A stretch of 64,000 nucleotides of DNA from Paraspadella gotoi (lineage: Eukaryota; Chaetognatha), in the NCBI GenBank assembly GCA_051294375.1, contig CM119267.1, forward strand, positions 23,313,486 to 23,377,485, written 5' to 3'. Below, piece after piece: positions 44,488 to 55,546 of the stretch. The notes beneath the pieces are model-generated. The model was not told the origin of the DNA, made no database searches, and saw only the letters and a program-made list of their open reading frames with translations. A program made the translations under genes and the position numbers. Numbering within the stretch: the first letter of the stretch is position 1; the number at the start of each line of letters is the position of its first letter.

Positions 44488-45360
44488 ATGAACCGTTCCC
44501 GCCCTCACAAGGAATTCCTGCTCGAAGTCTACGAGGATCCCCGCGAGGAGCGATCCAATTGGGTCTTTCGAGTTTCCACCCGTCGTCGCGTCTCTTCTAC
44601 GTCGTCCAAGTCGTCGTCGTCATCGTCACGCAGGGAAAGTCGTCATTATTCGTCTTCTTCGTCGGTCCAATCGCCGCGCTCGTCTTTGTCGTCCGACTCG
44701 TATACCGTTGACAAACGCGCGTGTCGCACTCGCGGCGCTCGGTCCGCCTACGTCCCTCGGTTTAGTTGCCGCAACTATTTCCTCTCGCGGGGCAGAACTT
44801 CGTTGCCCGCGAGGAAATTCAGGGGTCGGGGAAGGGGAGATAGGTGGGGAGGAGGTGGAGATAGTGGAGGTAGAGATGGTTGTGGTGGAGGTAGAGATAG
44901 AGATAGGGATGGAAGAGGAAGAGATGACGACGGAAGAAGAGACAGAGAGGGAGAGTCGTGGCGTGGAGGAGATCGGTGGCGCGGAGGACATGGCGGAGAT
45001 AGAAATTGGGAAAATCATCGGATGAACAGGGATAATGGGGATTGGTGGGGGCGGGGAAACGGTGGCTACGATTACTGGCAAAATGGCGAAGAAAACTGGG
45101 GCAACGATGGCGGAGACGACTGGGGCGGGGGCGCCGGCTGGACGAGTCGAGGTAACGATCGTGGTGGTCGCGGAAGGGGTCGCGGAGATTGGCGCGGTAA
45201 AAGTGGACGCGGGTTCCCCCCTTGGTTTCGTGGGCGAGGGTGGCGGCGTGGACCGACCAAGAGTCGACTCTATAAATGTGCTGACGGTTCTTACAAGATA
45301 CTCAACGCGCAAAATCGTGTCTACAATTGGAAGGGCGAGTCGCTGAATCAAGAGATGTAA
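44488..45360 (+). CDS. RGG-rich protein with novel VY[ED]DP motif (paralogue 1)
   Basis: A 290-residue frame from the ATG at 44488. The open frame extends upstream to a TTG, but the intervening sequence is low complexity. Residues 9-30 are EFLLEVYEDPREERSNWVF plus RV, a motif found twice in the next gene. A Ser/Arg-rich stretch follows (to about residue 75). Residues 115-265 are RGG/GRG/DRD-rich with tryptophans, typical of RNA-binding, PRMT-methylated low-complexity domains. The C-terminus is not low complexity: KSRLYKCADGSYKILNAQNR-VYNWKGESL. I do not recognise the family. The motif, charge pattern and adjacency imply tandem duplication with the next gene. Confidence 0.65.
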   Translation: MNRSRPHKEFLLEVYEDPREERSNWVFRVSTRRRVSSTSSKSSSSSSRRESRHYSSSSSVQSPRSSLSSDSYTVDKRACRTRGARSAYVPRFSCRNYFLSRGRTSLPARKFRGRGRGDRWGGGGDSGGRDGCGGGRDRDRDGRGRDDDGRRDREGESWRGGDRWRGGHGGDRNWENHRMNRDNGDWWGRGNGGYDYWQNGEENWGNDGGDDWGGGAGWTSRGNDRGGRGRGRGDWRGKSGRGFPPWFRGRGWRRGPTKSRLYKCADGSYKILNAQNRVYNWKGESLNQEM

Positions 45361-45686
45361 CGCGCGAATCTCCTCGTGATCTTGATCCTTGAATATTTAT
45401 TGAAAACTTTTCACCCGGAAACGAAGGACTAACGTTGAACAAATTAATCAATTTCATAGTCCTAGTGATTCCTTTTTACATTTATATTATTCATACTTCC
45501 TGTTTGTATGATGAGCTGAGATAGTACAAATTATATTAGGTATAAGATGATGACTTAATTATAAAAGCTTTTTACAGTTAGCGCAAGTAAAGACATTGTA
45601 GTACGTACTTCCGGGAACAAAGCTCGATCATGTGAAAGGCTTATTTCAAGTTTTGTTTCCTTTAAATATTTAAAGATTTGAGAATA
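45361..45686. other. Intergenic
   Basis: Short AT-rich spacer between the two paralogues. Nothing recognised. Confidence 0.5.
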
Positions 45687-47597
45687 ATGGCGACACGCGG
45701 CTCATCTCCCTTCACCTCTTTCCTGAGTCGACATCCCAAGCAAAAGTCGCTGGCCAGAAATTCTCCGGCCCCTCGCCGCCCCTCTCGAGACAAATCATCT
45801 TCTTCGTCGCCCCGTCCGGGGACTTTTCAAAAAAGAAAGCGTCGGCGGAGTCTTCGAGACGGCGGCCCCAAATCTACCCAGCGTTCTGAAAGTTCCTCCG
45901 GCTCGTCCAAACGATCCCACTGTTCCGTCAAGTTCCCCGGTCGAGTCAAGTCCCCGTCGACTCGCGCGCGCCGTTCGTCGTCAACCGATTCGTCGTCTTC
46001 CATCCTACGCCGAGCCTCAATTTGCATCCCTAACCGGGTGTTGCTGACTTTGGAGGTCTACGACGATCCTTGGGACGCGTCTAAAAGGTGCGACTCATTT
46101 GATGGTTAGGAGAATGGAATTTAAAAACAACTTCTACATCAATTATTTTCTAGGAGCGACCTCATTTTTCGTGTGACTCGCCGATCCGGTCGCTCGCTGT
46201 CTCGACAACGTTCGTCGTCTCGAGGACGATCGTCTTCTCGGCGACGATCGTCTCCTCCGCTGCGATCGTCTTCTAAGCGACGATCGTCTCCTCCGCTGCG
46301 ATCGTCTTCTAAGCGACGATCGTCTCCTCCGCTGCGATCGTCTTCTAAGCGACGATCGTCTCCTCCGCTGCGATCGTCTTCTAAGCGACGATCGTCTCCT
46401 CCGCTGCGATCGTCTTCTAAGCGACGATCGTCTCCTCCGCTGCGATCGTCTTCTAAGCGACGATCGTCTCCTCCGCCACGATCGTTTTCTAAGCAACAAT
46501 CATCTCCTCCGCCGCGATCGTCTTCTCGGCGGCAATCGTCTCCTCAGCCGCGATCGTCTCCTCATCCGGGATCGTCCCCTCAGCCGCGATCGTCTTCTCA
46601 GCGGCGATCGTCTTCTAAGCGGCGAAACGAATCTCGTCGGCGATCGAGATCTACGCGTTTGCGATCGTCGTCTTCTTCTTCATCTTCGTCGTCGTCGTCG
46701 TCGTCGTCCCGACCAACGCCACCATGTCATTATTCTCATGAGAAGCGTCGGCCAGATCCCCGGATGTCGATGATGCCGCGGTTCGATAGAAGAGGAGGCG
46801 TTCCTCGGCGCGGCGCCCGCTCGATGTTTCCCGCACCGAGTTGCAGAGGGCGCGGCGGATATCGTGGATGGAGTGGAGACGGCGGGAAGTACAGAGGAAA
46901 CTTTAGAGGCGGTTGGCATGGCGAGGATCGTGGATGGCGTGGTGGAAAGGGAGATGGTTTTGGGGGTGGATGGCATGGGGGAAATGGAAACGATTTTAAA
47001 GGCGGGCGGTACAGTGAAAACTATAATTGTCGGGGCGGAAGGCACGGTGGAAAAGACGATTATCAGGGCGAATGGCACGGTGGAAACGGAGAAGCTTATC
47101 GGGGCGAATATCACCGCGGGTTCGGCGACAGGCCCCGCAGGGGATTCGGGCGCGGATTTCGAAGGGGCGGAAGATGGAAGAACATGCCCTCGTCCCCATG
47201 TAGGACTTTCGTCTTGGATGTTTACGATGATCCGCGGTCAACAGAGAACGCCTACGTCTTCCGCGTGCTGAAGGAAACGGAGAGGCCCCCGTCGCCCGAG
47301 AGGCCCGCCGTCTCCGTCGCCCGAGCGCCTTCGGCCGCGTCGGCTTGCCCGAAGGCATCGAAAAGTCGACCAGCAGGGCGGACGAGAGGGGCGATGACGG
47401 CTGCGCCTAGACTCAAGTCAACCGTCCAAACGACGAATAGCATTAAACACAAAATTCGCCGATTTGATTTGGTATCCAATTGGTTGGAAGGCGGGGGGAG
47501 TGGAGGTGGCGGGGGGAGTGGCGGCGGAAGAGGCGGCGACGGCGCCGCTGACGAAAACTGTGGGGATAGCGAAACGAAAAAGGACGGAGATGTTTAA
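45687..47597 (+). CDS. SR/RGG-rich protein with two novel VYDDP motifs (paralogue 2)
   Basis: Two exons, 45687-46087 and 46154-47597, total 1,845 nt (614 aa). Exon 1 is Ser/Arg-rich and ends in [16 protein letters not shown]; exon 2 continues [14 protein letters not shown]. The intron therefore splits the motif. Residues 145-280 are an SR domain with about seven near-perfect copies of [12 protein letters not shown] (36-bp unit, 46245-46490). Residues 330-480 are RGG/GGW-rich. A second motif, [20 protein letters not shown] plus RV, is at 484-505. The tail is Gly/Ser-rich. The SR plus RGG layout suggests an mRNA-processing factor, by inference. The poly-A signal AATAAA is at 47732. Confidence 0.7.
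46245..46500 (+). repeat. 36-bp tandem repeat in the SR domain
   Basis: Unit cgatcgtcttctaagcgacg plus atcgtctcctccgctg, about seven copies. It encodes [12 protein letters not shown] in frame. Later copies diverge. Confidence 0.92.
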
Positions 47598-47731
47598 ATA
47601 TTTGAAAGTGACTTTTTTTTTACTTTATTTTTTGAAAATAAATTTTATTAGTCGTGATTTTACCGCTTGGAAAATCTCCTTTTAATATTGACTTTGTATA
47701 TATATGAAATTAGTCTTTCGTATTTTAGCCG

Positions 47732-47737
47732 AATAAA
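47732..47737 (+). terminator. Polyadenylation signal (SR/RGG paralogue 2)
   Basis: AATAAA lies 134 bp after the stop codon. Confidence 0.45.
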
Positions 47738-48400
47738 AGTTTAAATTTATTACGAAAAACGTGTTGGTTTTTTTTTCGATTTAATTCCATCAATTGCAAT
47801 GCAATGTGAATAACTCAATTAGATAGGTTTTTTGTAAGGGGAGGGTGGAATTACAATCAGTACAAATTTTATGTCCTACAGAACTGTCAAAAAAGAATTT
47901 ATTTTTGCTTAGGCTGCGTCCTTATTTTCTTTGAAAACTACTGGAGCAACTACGAGTGATGTCATGTTTTTTTCATTTTTTATCAAAATGATCATGTATC
48001 ATGTTTTGACTAAAAGTCAAAACCATGTCCAATTTGTCCATTAAGTGGTTTAGCCAATCCCCGAGCCTTGAGTGTGGATTCTGATCGCCCACGAATTATG
48101 TTTAGGGTAGAATTCGAAATGCCTCTGCCCGCCGGCAGATTAGGGGCGGGCGACGCCGGCCACGCGGGCGGTGATCGTGAGATGACGTGGGTTGGCCGAG
48201 TTATGCCGCGAAAAAATCCCCTCGCTTATATCTCCCCTCCCGATCTTTTTTTTCCTTTATCGAGAGAGAGAGAGAGAGAGAGACAGGGATAGAGAAAAAG
48301 CGAGAGAGAGTCTTCACTTAACGAATTAAGAAAAGATCGAGATGGAGAGAAAAAGAGGGGAGCATTGAAGGAAAAAGAGGAAAACGTAGAAAGGGGAAGG
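47738..48400. other. Start of the gene-poor region
   Basis: No convincing gene. A GC-rich patch at 48115-48200 sits before a (GA)n run (48259-48283). A short frame at 48068-48292 looks spurious because it ends in the GA run. Confidence 0.4.
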
Positions 48401-48795
48401 AAGAGAACGAGGGAAGAACATCGAGGGAGGAAAAGGGGAAGGAAGGATGAGAGAGGAAAGAACATCGAGGGAGGAAAAGAAAAGAGGAAGGAAGAAAGAG
48501 AGCAAGGAAAGAACATTGAGGGAGGAAAAAAAGAGGGGAAGGAAGGAAGAGAGCAAGGGAAGAACATTGAGGGAGGAAAAGAAGAGGGGAAGGAAGGAAG
48601 AGAGCAAGGAAAGAACATCGAGGAAGGAAAAGAAAAGGGGGAAGGAAGAAAGAGAGGAAAAAACATTGAGGGAGGAAAGGAAAAGGGGGTAGGAAGGAAG
48701 AGAGCGAGGAAAGAACATCGAGGGAGAAAAAGAAGAGGGGAAGGAAGGAAGAGAGTGAGGAAAGAACATCGAGCGAGGAAAAGAAAAGGGGGAGG
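48400..48795. repeat. 51-bp purine minisatellite
   Basis: About seven or eight copies of a unit containing gaacattgagggaggaaaa and gggaaggaaggaagagagca. The period is 51 bp in the best copies. It is open in several frames because it has no TA-rich triplets; coding is unlikely. Confidence 0.85.
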
Positions 48796-48827
48796 GATAA
48801 AAAAAATATGACGCGAATCTTCAGTCG

Positions 48828-49043
48828 TCTTCTGGCACGCGCAGCCTGGGCGGAGGAGGAGGAGGAGGAGGAGGAGTTTTCGCGAAGAAGACGAGGAAGA
48901 CGAGGAGGCGAAGAGTGACGGTTTTGGACGGACGGATTCCGGTCGTCGTCGATGGCGTCGTTGATTTGTCGCGCGTCGTCCTTGATTGTTTCCTCGTAAA
49001 ATACGAAAACGTTTGGAAATAAAATCTCCACGATTCTCACCAT
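48828..49043 (-). other. Coding-like patch on the minus strand, unidentified
   Basis: From an ATG at 49043 the minus strand reads MVRIVEILFPNVFVFYEETI, then KDDARQINDAIDDDRNPSV, a poly-Ser run and a basic stretch, before running into the minisatellite. Codon use (gac, gcc, aac) resembles the exons of the dense half. It could be a lost exon or chance; no family recognised. Confidence 0.25.
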
Positions 49044-49392
49044 TTTTTGGGGGGGACTAACAGTTTTTTTTTCTCTTTCTCGTTTTATTTATATTTTCGG
49101 TCACTTTCGCTGCTCGCTAGACAACTTCATGAGAGTTTTTGTGTTTTTAGACTCGGTCTTGCCATTTTTCACTCGCTGTTTACCAACTTTCCTTGTGCGC
49201 ACCGCTATTTTCGAACTGCGTTTTTGCCAATTTCGAGTCAACCTCTAGTACCTCTCTATAGCCTCACACACAACCTTACTTTAAAAAAAGAATGAAAAAG
49301 AAAAAATAATAAAAAAATCGACGTCGCGAAGTTTTGAACCAGAAAAGAAAATATTTTCCTCTCAACGGAGAAAAGAGTTTGTGTTCAGCGCA

Positions 49393-49393
<1 letters not shown>

Positions 49394-49453
<60 letters not shown>

Positions 49454-49497
49454 CTCTCCTACTCTCTCTTCTCTCTCTTCTCTCTCTCTCTTCTTTC
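49394..49497. repeat. (CT)n microsatellite
   Basis: Long CT run, interrupted after about 49450. Confidence 0.95.
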
Positions 49498-49687
49498 CAC
49501 CGAATATCTTGATTATATATTATGTTTTGTCAAAACCACTATGCGCGTTACCGCCTAATTAGGCGGAGAGGTCTTAGCCCCGCCGTCGCGACAGGATTCT
49601 CGCGCGCGGAGGAAAAGCGCACGCGCCATTTTTTTCTTCCAAATTTCCATCCATCGCTCGAGTCGTTATAGTTTGGCCTCTTTCACT

Positions 49688-49717
49688 CACTCTCTCTCTT
49701 CTCTCTCTCTCTCTTCT

Positions 49718-49769
<52 letters not shown>

Positions 49770-49775
49770 CTCTCG
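49688..49775. repeat. (CT)n microsatellite
   Basis: CT run with short interruptions. Confidence 0.95.
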
Positions 49776-49971
49776 CTCGTCTCCTTTACTTTTCATTAGT
49801 TGCCTTTTCCTTTCTTGTCCCTGACGCCCTCCCGCTGGCCCGATCTCGCCCCTTCTCGCTCCATCTCGCCTCCATCGCGCCCTCTTACGTCCTTTTTTTC
49901 TGGCGCTCCTCTCAACGCACGCACTTTAAGCCAAGAAAAAAACAGCGGAGGGGGAAAAAAATCACATAGCG

Positions 49972-50083
<112 letters not shown>

Positions 50084-50210
50084 CCACTCCGCCGGATAGA
50101 AAGTGTGAATCCCGGCCGTGAAAGGCGGGCGCGCGTCTTTGTTCGCTTCACCTTTTTCACCCACGTTTCGAGTCCGCCATTTTTTCCTTCCCGCCCGCCA
50201 TCTTTAAAGT

Positions 50211-51470
50211 TTAATGCTTTTATCAATGGCGCTCAACTTTTCTCTTTCCCTTTCTCCGCCGTCTTCCTTTAACTTTCCATCTTTGGCGCTTTTTTCTTGG
50301 TCTTGTTTGCTTTCCTGCCTCTACTCCCACGGCTCACATCTCTCTTTCTTATATTTTCTAGTCTTATGTATTTTTTATCTATTTTTATCTTTGGGCCTGC
50401 TCCCTTTTTCCCCCTTTTTATATCCTTAACTCTTTAGAACTATTCCCATTCTTCCGTCTCCCTTTCAGCCTTATTAATCCCCTCCTCCCGATTTCTCTCT
50501 CCTCTCTCTTTCCCTCGCGCCATTACTTCGATTGCCTTTTTGTTTGGTTTAAAGAAAAGGAGAGAAAGATATGCCGTGTAAAACGATTTGCTAATGGGAG
50601 TCCAGAATTTTGCCAAGCTATTTAATATCCGTTCTTTCAAAAGAGTCATTAACTTACTTTTCTTCTACTTTTTCTTTCTTAGATTCTTTCTCTCTTTCAA
50701 CTTTTAGACTTTCTTTCCTTTGACTTTCTTTCTTTCCATGTGGAAAGGCCTTCACGGATAAGAATTACTATTTCAATGGAAGGAAATAAATTTTCCGCTC
50801 GCTTCTCTTTTCGGCTTTTCCAAAATTCAAACATAACCAAAAAAAAGGCAAAATTTGATCGAAGTCTTTTTTTTTCTGCAAGTCTCTTTCGACTTGGTTT
50901 TTTTTTTTTTTAAATTTGTAAACTATTGTTATATAAAAAATATATAATATCAAAACTATAAAAATCTTACGTATCGAATAAAAATAAATAAACCAAGCAG
51001 CAAGCAAGCTTTCCCCTCGTCTTTCCACTTGCTTCGAAAGGAATTAACCGCAGTGACACTATCTCGAGTTTATAACGCCGCCAAATCCCCGGGGCTTCAA
51101 TCAAGGCTTCTTTCCTCCTCCAGTCCTTCCAGAAATTCGCGGACGGGTCTCCGCCCAATTCGCGGTTTTACGGTTGTCGTCGTCGTCGTCGTTGTTGTTG
51201 TAGTTGAATTTGCGCGAATTCCACTTCTTGATTGTCTTCTTTTATTTTCCGCCGAAAGAAAGTAGTTCCTTAAAAACTTTGTAAAATTTCGTGAGTAAAT
51301 ACTATTTCAAATTGTTTAATTGACATGACAGAATAATTGTATAAATGTTTCGAATAGTTATCGCAACAGAAATACGGCAAATTGCAAGTTTAGAAAAATC
51401 GTACAATTTAAAAAAACACGCACAGTGTACATCGATTACAATTTAGCAAAATGAAAAATCTCCCGAATTT
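50211..51470. other. Non-coding, pyrimidine-rich then AT-rich
   Basis: T/C-rich sequence to about 50730, then AT-rich. A (gtc/gtt)n patch lies at 51175-51202. No gene recognised. Confidence 0.45.
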
Positions 51471-51770
51471 CTAAATTTCTACCGACACTTCACGACACCG
51501 TCGACATCCTTTCGAACCCCAAGCCACACCTCCGTCCCTCCGGAGCCCCGCCCCTCCAGTCGGGGACAGCCTCGTTTTCGAAACGTCAGTCGGGGAGTCG
51601 CCGGTGGCCGATGGGGGCGGCGTCGGCCGAGTCGCCGGTGAGTGGAATCGAGTGGCCGAGACGCGGTGACGCCTGGAGACGATTCTCGAGGGAAAGGTCT
51701 TTCCTAGAGGAGACAAGTTTTTTTTTTTTGAGAGAGAGGAGAGTGAGAGGGGGAGAAAAAGGCTGAGACC

Positions 51771-51904
51771 AAAATGGCGAAAAAGGGTTCTGAGGTAGTC
51801 TGTCACGTTCTCGAACGTAGATCCCGGTCGTCCTGTATATAAAACCCTCGTTGCATTTTCGGCGGCGAACTCGCGCACTCTCCTCACGCTCACTGCGCAT
51901 GCGC
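51771..51904 (+). promoter_or_regulatory. Candidate core promoter (YY1-like, TATA, NRF1-like)
   Basis: In order on the + strand: aaaatggcg (51771, YY1-like), acgttc-tc-gaacgt dyad (51806-51819), TATATAAAA (51836-51844), then the palindromic tgcgcatgcgc (51894-51904), which matches the NRF1 consensus. GC-rich DNA (51500-51680) lies just upstream. No exon downstream is recognised, so the promoted transcript is unknown. Confidence 0.4.
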
Positions 51905-52038
51905 GGGGAAATCGAATCACCCGCTTTCACAATTCGGACTCCCAATTTACCTTTCACCCGATTTTCTTTTCTTTCTTGTTTTCTGCGCTTCATTTGTACG
52001 CCGGAAACCAGGGATTTTGTAACAATTTTCGTTAACCG

Positions 52039-52258
52039 TCTCTCTCTCTCTCCGTCTCTCCTCTCACTCTCTCTCCTCTCTCTCTCTCCATCTCCTCTCT
52101 CTCTCCTCCTCTCTCTCTCTCTCTCTCTCTCTCTACCCCCTTCATTAAGCCAAGCAACCGGGTTTTCGCCCGCTAGAATTCCATTCATTTCCTTTCCATT
52201 TCTTCTTTTTCCATTTGCTCTTTTTTTCTCGCCAAATCTTTTTTCTATTCTTAATTCT

Positions 52259-52313
<55 letters not shown>

Positions 52314-52352
52314 CTCTCGTCTCTCCCTCTCTCTCTCTCTCTCTCTCTCCTC
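52039..52352. repeat. Two (CT)n microsatellites
   Basis: CT runs at 52039-52133 and 52256-52352, separated by 120 bp of T-rich DNA. Confidence 0.95.
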
Positions 52353-53079
52353 TCTATATGAGCTCAGTTAATCGCCATGATTTCAGCAGCCGTTGATGAT
52401 TTTTATTCATCCATGCCAATTCTCTCAGCGTTATAAAAAATGTATTTCCTTTTCTTAAATTTTTCTTATTTACATTGATAATTATTATAATTAAATTTTT
52501 CGGCGGTTTTTGTTTATAAAACCTGTTAAAAAACTTCGCGAAAAAAAATAATAAACTTATTAAAAATGTAAAAACTTACTTAAGTTAATAAATTATCAAA
52601 CAGTAAACGTCTTCAGAAAAAGAAAAGTTACAATTTCTTTTTTCGTTTTTCCCCCATTTTTCCCTCCGTTTGACTGGAGAGAGAAACAAAAAAAACCCTC
52701 TAAATTTGTTGGCCTCGAAATTCCTTCGGTCGAAATCGTTTTCGATCTCTGCTTCCGCGGAAAATATATCCGCTTTGAGCGGCGATCACCCGGCGGAGAG
52801 AAAAAAAAAAGCGGATATAAACCTTCCCTTCAACGTTTTCCCAATACTTTCTCTTTTTTTTTCGACTTGGGTTCTGATCCCGACATCTTCTCCCCTTATA
52901 TCTCAAATGGGTCTTCTCAGCCACCCCCCCCTCCCACATCCCTCTTATCTCACACCCCCTTCCATCTCCCAGCCCCTCCAAACATTTCCGGTTCTCGTTT
53001 GACTTTTGCCCTCGAAATAAAAAATCTAAAACGACGCGTTTATTTTCGCTCCTCGTTTCTCGCGCATTTTCCGGGTCCT
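52353..53079. other. Non-coding
   Basis: AT-rich then mixed sequence. No coding-like frame stands out. Confidence 0.45.
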
Positions 53080-53137
53080 CCTCTCTCTCTCTCTCTCTCT
53101 CTCTTTCTCCTCTCCTCTCTCCTCTCTCTCTCGCTCA

Positions 53138-53165
<28 letters not shown>
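53080..53165. repeat. (CT)n microsatellite
   Basis: Interrupted CT run. Confidence 0.95.
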
Positions 53166-53168
<3 letters not shown>

Positions 53169-53875
53169 GGCCACACCAGACATTGTTCATTAAGGCTAGG
53201 TAAAATTTCTAAAATTTACAACTTTGAATTCTCAAATTCTAAAATGTGAGGAACGAACAACATTATAATATAACATTTATTAATAAAAAAATTGATAATA
53301 AATTTAACAATTACGGCAGTTAGGCCATGATTAAGCTAGTACTAAACCAATAATTTAAAATTTTCAAAACATTTTTCTACAGATTTTTTTGCAGATTTGG
53401 ATTCGCATAAAAAAATGATAAAAGAAAATAACTTCTTTTGAAAAATTCCTTATTAAGGGTCAAAAATTTATAAAACTATATTTTAACGCTAAAATTAACT
53501 TTTATATATATAAATATAGTTTTTTTTTAATTTTTAACCCACTAATGAAAGAATTTTAAAAATATTTGATATTTCTTTTATCAACTTTTGACGAGAATTT
53601 CAAAATCTGCAATCAAAATTAAGAAAACCCTATTGTGAAATTTCGATTTTATTTTAAGGATAGTACATATCATAAATATAGCCTCTGCCGAAAATAAAAA
53701 ACATAAAATTATATTTTTTTATAAATTAATTTCACTGATGGATGTTGTTCATAGATAGACTTTAAATTTTTCGTATGATTAACTTTCACTACGCCTTATT
53801 GTTCATATCTTCATGAGAGCGAATCGCTTCTCTCACCTGCTCGTATAACCCGATCCACGACGACCGCCGTTTTTT
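53166..53875. other. AT-rich non-coding
   Basis: Long AT-rich stretch with no frame and no repeat recognised. Confidence 0.45.
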
Positions 53876-53906
53876 AGTCGGATCTGCTTATCAGCAGAAT
53901 CCGACT
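53876..53906. other. Stable hairpin
   Basis: agtcggat-ctgct, loop tatc, agcag-a-atccgact: a 13-bp stem with one bulged A, in AT-rich surroundings and followed by gtccgtcc clusters (53940-54065). Confidence 0.6.
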
Positions 53907-54109
53907 CTGATAAACTCACTTTTTATAACCACTTTTTCGTCCGTCGGTCCGTCCCCCGTCAATATGTCGGCGCACACACTTAAATCAAACATCGAATTAT
54001 AATGCAAAAAAAATATGTCCGTTCCGTTCCGCGTCCGTCCGCTCCCTTCGCCGTCCGTCCGTCCCACCTTTACAAAAAACACCAATTAACTCTGATTTGG
54101 CATGTGAAG

Positions 54110-54980
54110 GGATTTAAATGAAATTGGTGGAAGTAAGTGGTGTATTGAGCGTGATATTAATTCGATGAATCGTTCCCGATGAAAGAGGTTTAAATGGAAA
54201 AAACAAAAAAAATATTCCACTATTTGAACACCAATTGCTCATGACGGATGGGCTGATTGACCTGGAGTGTATTGGTATGAAAAGTGTGTGATGAACGACG
54301 GAAATCAAGTTTCGATGAAATTGATGAAATGATTTAAAATGGAAAAATAACAAAAAACCCTGTTACTCAAATTGATAGCTTCTTTTCCTTTTATATTAAA
54401 TGTATCTGCAAGGATGTATAATTAAATCATATAATTAATCAGTTAATTAATCAATTATATAAATTAATCATAATAATTAATAGCTCAATCCAATCCGTCC
54501 ATGCCGTCCCAATCTAGCAAAGCTCCCCAATAACCGATTTGTGTCTGGTGGTATTGGAATAAATTTTGTGTTGGAGAAAGTGTGTGATTAAATGCGGATA
54601 TAAAATTTCGAAATGAATCGTGTGAGTGAAATCAGTTAAACTGAAAAAACATAAGTCGAATTCTACTAAATCTTTTAAACTTATTTAACCAATAAATACG
54701 TTACCTCTCAATTATATCATAAATTGGATGGATAATTCGAGTTGAAATTTTGTGTGGGTAGGAAAACGTATGACGACGCTTGAATAAAATTCAGTGAAAA
54801 CGTACCAGTGAAATATTTAAATGAAAAAAATATGAGAAATACATTTACTGAGATACTTTTTATTTATTCTAACCTCATGATAGTATTGAGAAATGAAATT
54901 TTGTGAGCGGTAGAAGTGATGAAGAAGCTAAATATAAAGTTTTGACGGAAATGCAAGTTGAAAAAATGAAATGCATGGTT
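54110..54980. repeat. Degenerate ~150-bp repeat array
   Basis: Five blocks (about 54110, 54250, 54545, 54720, 54870) share the order: tattg, gaaattttgtgtg-like, agtgtgtgatgaa-like, aaatttcgatgaaat-like, then taaaatggaaaaa. Spacing is 145-295 bp. Non-coding. Confidence 0.6.
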
Positions 54981-55506
54981 GAAAAAATTGATGCAAGTAA
55001 AAAATCTTAAAGCATAAGGAGTCGTCTACTGCATAAAAAAAGAGAAGAGAGAGAGAAAGAAGAGGAGTGAAGATGAGAGAGATAGAGTGAGAGAGAAAGA
55101 GAGAGAGGAGAGAGAGAGAGTAAGAGAGAAGGAGACATAAAATACAAAAAATCTTAAAAACTCATAGATCGAGCGCAGAGCCCACTATCTAAGAAACATT
55201 AATGAAAACAACCCGTGGAAAGAAAACGGAATGAATCATGCGATATATGAATGTTATGTACTAGTAATTGATGTAGTAGATACTAATTGAATTTGATGTA
55301 ATAGTAACTATGATGTAATAAGGAATTGTCATTTAAATGATATCGATGATAACAATTTATTGAGGATGATAGTCATTCACATGCTGTGATATAGTCTTCA
55401 TATGCCGAATGATGTCAACATTGATTCGAATGATTTCCCATTCGATTGATGCGATGATAGTCAATAAAACTAACAAGATACGTATTAGTGAAAGAAGAGA
55501 GATGAG

Positions 55507-55546
<40 letters not shown>

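Noticed and set aside
46143-46499. Minus-strand Arg/Ser repeat frame
   Set aside because: Antisense of the SR-domain 36-bp repeat.
48365-48811. Plus-strand Lys/Glu/Gly repeat frame of 148 codons
   Set aside because: It is entirely the 51-bp minisatellite; no unique sequence or initiation context supports translation.
48318-49043. Long minus-strand Phe/Leu/Ser frame
   Set aside because: Most of it is the reverse of the purine minisatellite. Only the first ~70 codons look coding-like, and they are listed separately.
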